Shown here: positions 62,135 through 64,000 of the stretch, piece by piece
How the letters are laid out: each line of letters opens with the position of its first letter
Numbering within the stretch: position 1 is the first letter of the stretch
Origin: Fusicatenibacter sp.
GTDB taxonomy: Bacteria > Bacillota > Clostridia > Lachnospirales > Lachnospiraceae
Direction of reading: 5' to 3'
DNA: 64,000 nt
Assembly: GCA_022766945.1 (NCBI GenBank)
Contig: JALEOU010000081.1
Location: 1-64,000 of the forward strand
Notes under the pieces: generated by a model
Seen by the model: only the letters and a program-made list of their open reading frames with translations
What the model was told of the DNA's origin: nothing
Database searches by the model: none
Translations under genes and position numbers: made by a program

Positions 62135-62911
62135 CTACTTTTGCCTTAAATATCCGGTATACTCAGCTGTATGCAGCAGACGATTTGCATTTTCCACCCT
62201 TTCCGGTGACGGCGGCCGAATACCGGAAAGCTGATAAGGAATGCCCAGATTCTCCCACTTAAAAGTGCCAAGCGTATGATACGGAAGCACTTCTACTCTC
62301 TGTACATTGGAAAGTGTGTGAAGGAACTCATCCAGCTGCATCAGATACTCGTCATAATCACTGCGCTCCGGCACAAGAACATGTCGGATCCACACCGGTT
62401 TTCCGATCTCTGAAAGATAGCGTGCCAGATCGAGAATGTTTTGATTGGTACATCCGGTCAGTTCCCGGTGTGCCTTGTCATTTATCAGCTTGATATCCAG
62501 AAGCAACAGATCTGTATAGTTCATCAGCTCCTGAAATTTTCCAAAAAACGGCTCTTTTCTGGTAAACGGATTTCCACTGGTATCGATGGCGGTATGAACT
62601 CCCTGCTCCTTTGCCTTGCGGAATAACTCAATCAGAAAATCCATCTGGAGCAGAGGCTCTCCTCCACTGACAGTGATACCCCCTTTGTCTCCCCAGTAAT
62701 TGCGATAACGCAGTGCCTTTGTAAGCACCTCATCTGCAGTCTGATAACTGGCTCCCTCCATGCTCCAGGTATCCGGATTATGGCAGAACTGACACCGCAT
62801 TCTGCATCCTTTCACAAAAATCACATAGCGGATCCCCGGACCGTCCACAGATCCAAAACTTTCAATGGAATGAATGGCGCCTTTCACCGGTGTATATTCT
62901 GTAGAATTCAT
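62135..62911 (-). CDS. pflA: Pyruvate formate-lyase activating enzyme
   Basis: A 258-residue radical-SAM enzyme that installs the glycyl radical on pyruvate formate-lyase. The cluster motif is CRMRCQFCHNPD (C-x3-C-x2-C, about 36-43), followed by GGITVSGGEPLLQ and the IDTSGNP segment. ATG 62911 is chosen because GGAGGAAG lies just before it; the longer frame would use TTG inside that site. No pflB is adjacent in the window. Indicates anaerobic mixed-acid fermentation. Confidence 0.92.
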   Translation of the reverse strand: MNSTEYTPVKGAIHSIESFGSVDGPGIRYVIFVKGCRMRCQFCHNPDTWSMEGASYQTADEVLTKALRYRNYWGDKGGITVSGGEPLLQMDFLIELFRKAKEQGVHTAIDTSGNPFTRKEPFFGKFQELMNYTDLLLLDIKLINDKAHRELTGCTNQNILDLARYLSEIGKPVWIRHVLVPERSDYDEYLMQLDEFLHTLSNVQRVEVLPYHTLGTFKWENLGIPYQLSGIRPPSPERVENANRLLHTAEYTGYLRQK

Positions 62912-63000
62912 GTAAACTTCCTCCAAAACTCGCTTCTTCCACTCTCAAACGGGTAAACATCTGACTGCTCTCCAAAGGCTTACCCGGATCGTTATCCATC

Positions 63001-63029
63001 ATTATATGAAATCACCCCCTGGATTGCAA
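63001..63029 (-). promoter_or_regulatory. Promoter of pflA
   Basis: On the minus strand TTGCAA (63029-63024), 17 bp, TATAAT (63006-63001), with a leader of about 85 nt. Confidence 0.65.
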
Positions 63030-63074
63030 GGGAGATCCTGTACGAAATTCCATACAACCTTTTCTTTTAGTATA

Positions 63075-63103
63075 TTGCATTATGAAATAGTTTGTGTTAT
63101 GAT
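63075..63103 (+). promoter_or_regulatory. Promoter of the PadR operon
   Basis: TTGCAT (63075-63080), 17 bp, TATGAT (63098-63103), with AAGGAGGTG just before the start codon. Confidence 0.75.
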
Positions 63104-63126
63104 CTATTCATCAAGGAGGTGTTCTC

Positions 63127-63450
63127 ATGAATCCACAGTTAAAAAAAGGGGCTCTGGAATTGTGTGTTCTCTCCCAGCTGACTGCGGAAGATAAATATGG
63201 ATATGAACTGACTGAGACAATTTCCCATGAAATGTCGATCGCTGCAGGAACACTCTACATGATTCTGAAACGACTCAAGGAAGCCGAATACGTAGAAACT
63301 TATCTGATTGAATCTACATCCGGACCAGCCAGAAAATATTATCATCTCACAGAAAAAGGAAGAACATATCAGCAGGAGAAGAAAGAAGAATGGCAGACAT
63401 TTACTGCTATGGTGAATCGATTGATTCAGGAAGGAGAAAAGGAACTATGA
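63127..63450 (+). CDS. PadR-family transcriptional regulator
   Basis: A 107-residue winged-helix regulator with LKKGALELCVLSQLTAEDKYGYELTE-type helix 1-2, AAGTLYMILKRLKEAEYVETY (recognition helix and wing, about 39-59) and KYYHLTEKGRTYQQE. Small PadR proteins of this kind repress membrane-associated genes in their own operon. It overlaps the next gene by 4 bp. Confidence 0.9.
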   Translation: MNPQLKKGALELCVLSQLTAEDKYGYELTETISHEMSIAAGTLYMILKRLKEAEYVETYLIESTSGPARKYYHLTEKGRTYQQEKKEEWQTFTAMVNRLIQEGEKEL

Positions 63451-64000
63451 CCAGTACGATCTATCAACTTTATATGAATGAGCTGCGCAAAGGCCTTGAA
63501 CGGTACGATCCTGACTTTGCAGCAGAAATTCTGGAAGATTTTGAAGACCATTTTGCAGAAGGACGCAGCCAGGGAATGAGTGATGAAGACATCTGTATGG
63601 AACTCGGACCCGCCGAGGAAGTGCTTTTGGAGATCCAACAGGAATTCCGTGACAGCACTTTTACAAAAGACGCTCCGGATACCAATCTCATTCAGGAAAA
63701 GAAGGAATCCCCTGTCTATGTGACCGATTCCACATTACCCATCCGCCGTATGGAGATTCGTCTGCAAAATACCGGTGTACGCTTCACTCCCGGCAGTTCT
63801 GATCAGGTTTCCTATGATTTTTCAGGAGATTATGACCAGGACCGCTTCGAAATTTATACCAACGGTGATACCTTCTGCCTCATCGAGAAAAAGCATCCCC
63901 TCTTTCGCAAAAAACGATTCTGGATTCCTTTTGTCGGCGGCAGCGAAAGTTTTCTGCTGCAGGTACCCTCTTCGGTAACCCTGATTTCCTGCACTCTTGT
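63447..64000 (+). CDS. DUF1700/DUF4097-like protein (partial, runs off the window)
   Basis: About 184 residues are visible. Residues 1-70 form a helical HAAS/DUF1700-type domain (IYQLYMNELRKGLERYDPDF, EILEDFEDHFAEG, CMELGPAEEVLLEI). From about 90 it is beta-rich, like the repeated strands of DUF4097 proteins (MEIRLQNTGVRFTPG). The gene is coupled to padR by ATGA, a common pairing in Firmicutes linked to envelope stress. Function unknown. The 3' end lies beyond 64000. Confidence 0.75.
   Translation, partial: MTSTIYQLYMNELRKGLERYDPDFAAEILEDFEDHFAEGRSQGMSDEDICMELGPAEEVLLEIQQEFRDSTFTKDAPDTNLIQEKKESPVYVTDSTLPIRRMEIRLQNTGVRFTPGSSDQVSYDFSGDYDQDRFEIYTNGDTFCLIEKKHPLFRKKRFWIPFVGGSESFLLQVPSSVTLISCTL

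Overview
The window is a chromosomal segment of an anaerobic low-to-mid-GC Firmicute, most likely a gut clostridium of the Lachnospiraceae type. This rests on gene content and style: pyruvate formate-lyase activase, an F-type ATP synthase with a clostridial c subunit, corrinoid methyl-carrier proteins with their reactivating enzyme, an SLH-domain surface protein, AGGAGG ribosome sites and many clean TTGACA/TATAAT-type promoters. I saw no rRNA, tRNA, CRISPR array, complete insertion sequence or phage gene. Assignment to a genus is not possible from the sequence alone.

Layout. 1-10.5 kb: a nitroreductase, oligoendopeptidase F, an autoregulated GntR/ABC transporter operon, a VanY-type carboxypeptidase, a heterodimeric ABC exporter and a sugar-phosphate isomerase-like protein. 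10.6-14.7 kb: an HD hydrolase and a large secreted LRR/CAP/SLH protein. 14.7-19.7 kb: a malQ-lacI-glgP maltodextrin operon with its operator. 19.8-24.1 kb: a corrinoid protein, a fused corrinoid-activating ATPase and a divergent PocR/AraC regulator, with no methyltransferase beside them. 24.1-30.9 kb: the complete pstSCAB-phoU-phoB-phoR phosphate regulon, with a Pho box. 31-36.1 kb: tsaE-tsaB-rimI, a small Cys protein and a lipase-like hydrolase, then aspartokinase and a cyclophilin on the other strand. 36.2-43.6 kb: the ATP synthase operon, whose c subunit carries two carboxylates and so is predicted to be Na+-coupled. 43.8-49.1 kb: an MMPL transporter, a secreted heptad-repeat partner, a small protein and a divergent TetR regulator with matching operators. 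49.1-53.2 kb: a hairpin-rich noncoding stretch, a nitroreductase, an MBL-fold hydrolase, a nitronate monooxygenase-like enzyme, a small conserved protein and a LysR regulator. 53.2-58.9 kb: a flotillin-like protein, then a sugar-acid module (FCD regulator, shortened GntP permease, IlvD/Edd dehydratase) whose two promoters share an AAGACGTCT palindrome. 58.9-64 kb: a GH3 glycosidase, a HEAT-repeat protein, PflA, and a PadR/DUF1700-type pair running off the end.

How it works together: most of the window is housekeeping energy metabolism and phosphate supply, interleaved with small self-regulated catabolic or transport modules. Several of these show a regulator gene and its target sharing a visible operator. 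The best candidates for something less described are the orphan corrinoid/RACE/PocR module, the paired 32-nt hairpins around the nitroreductase, the TetR/MMPL/heptad-repeat module, and the internally shortened GntP permease kept in an intact operon.
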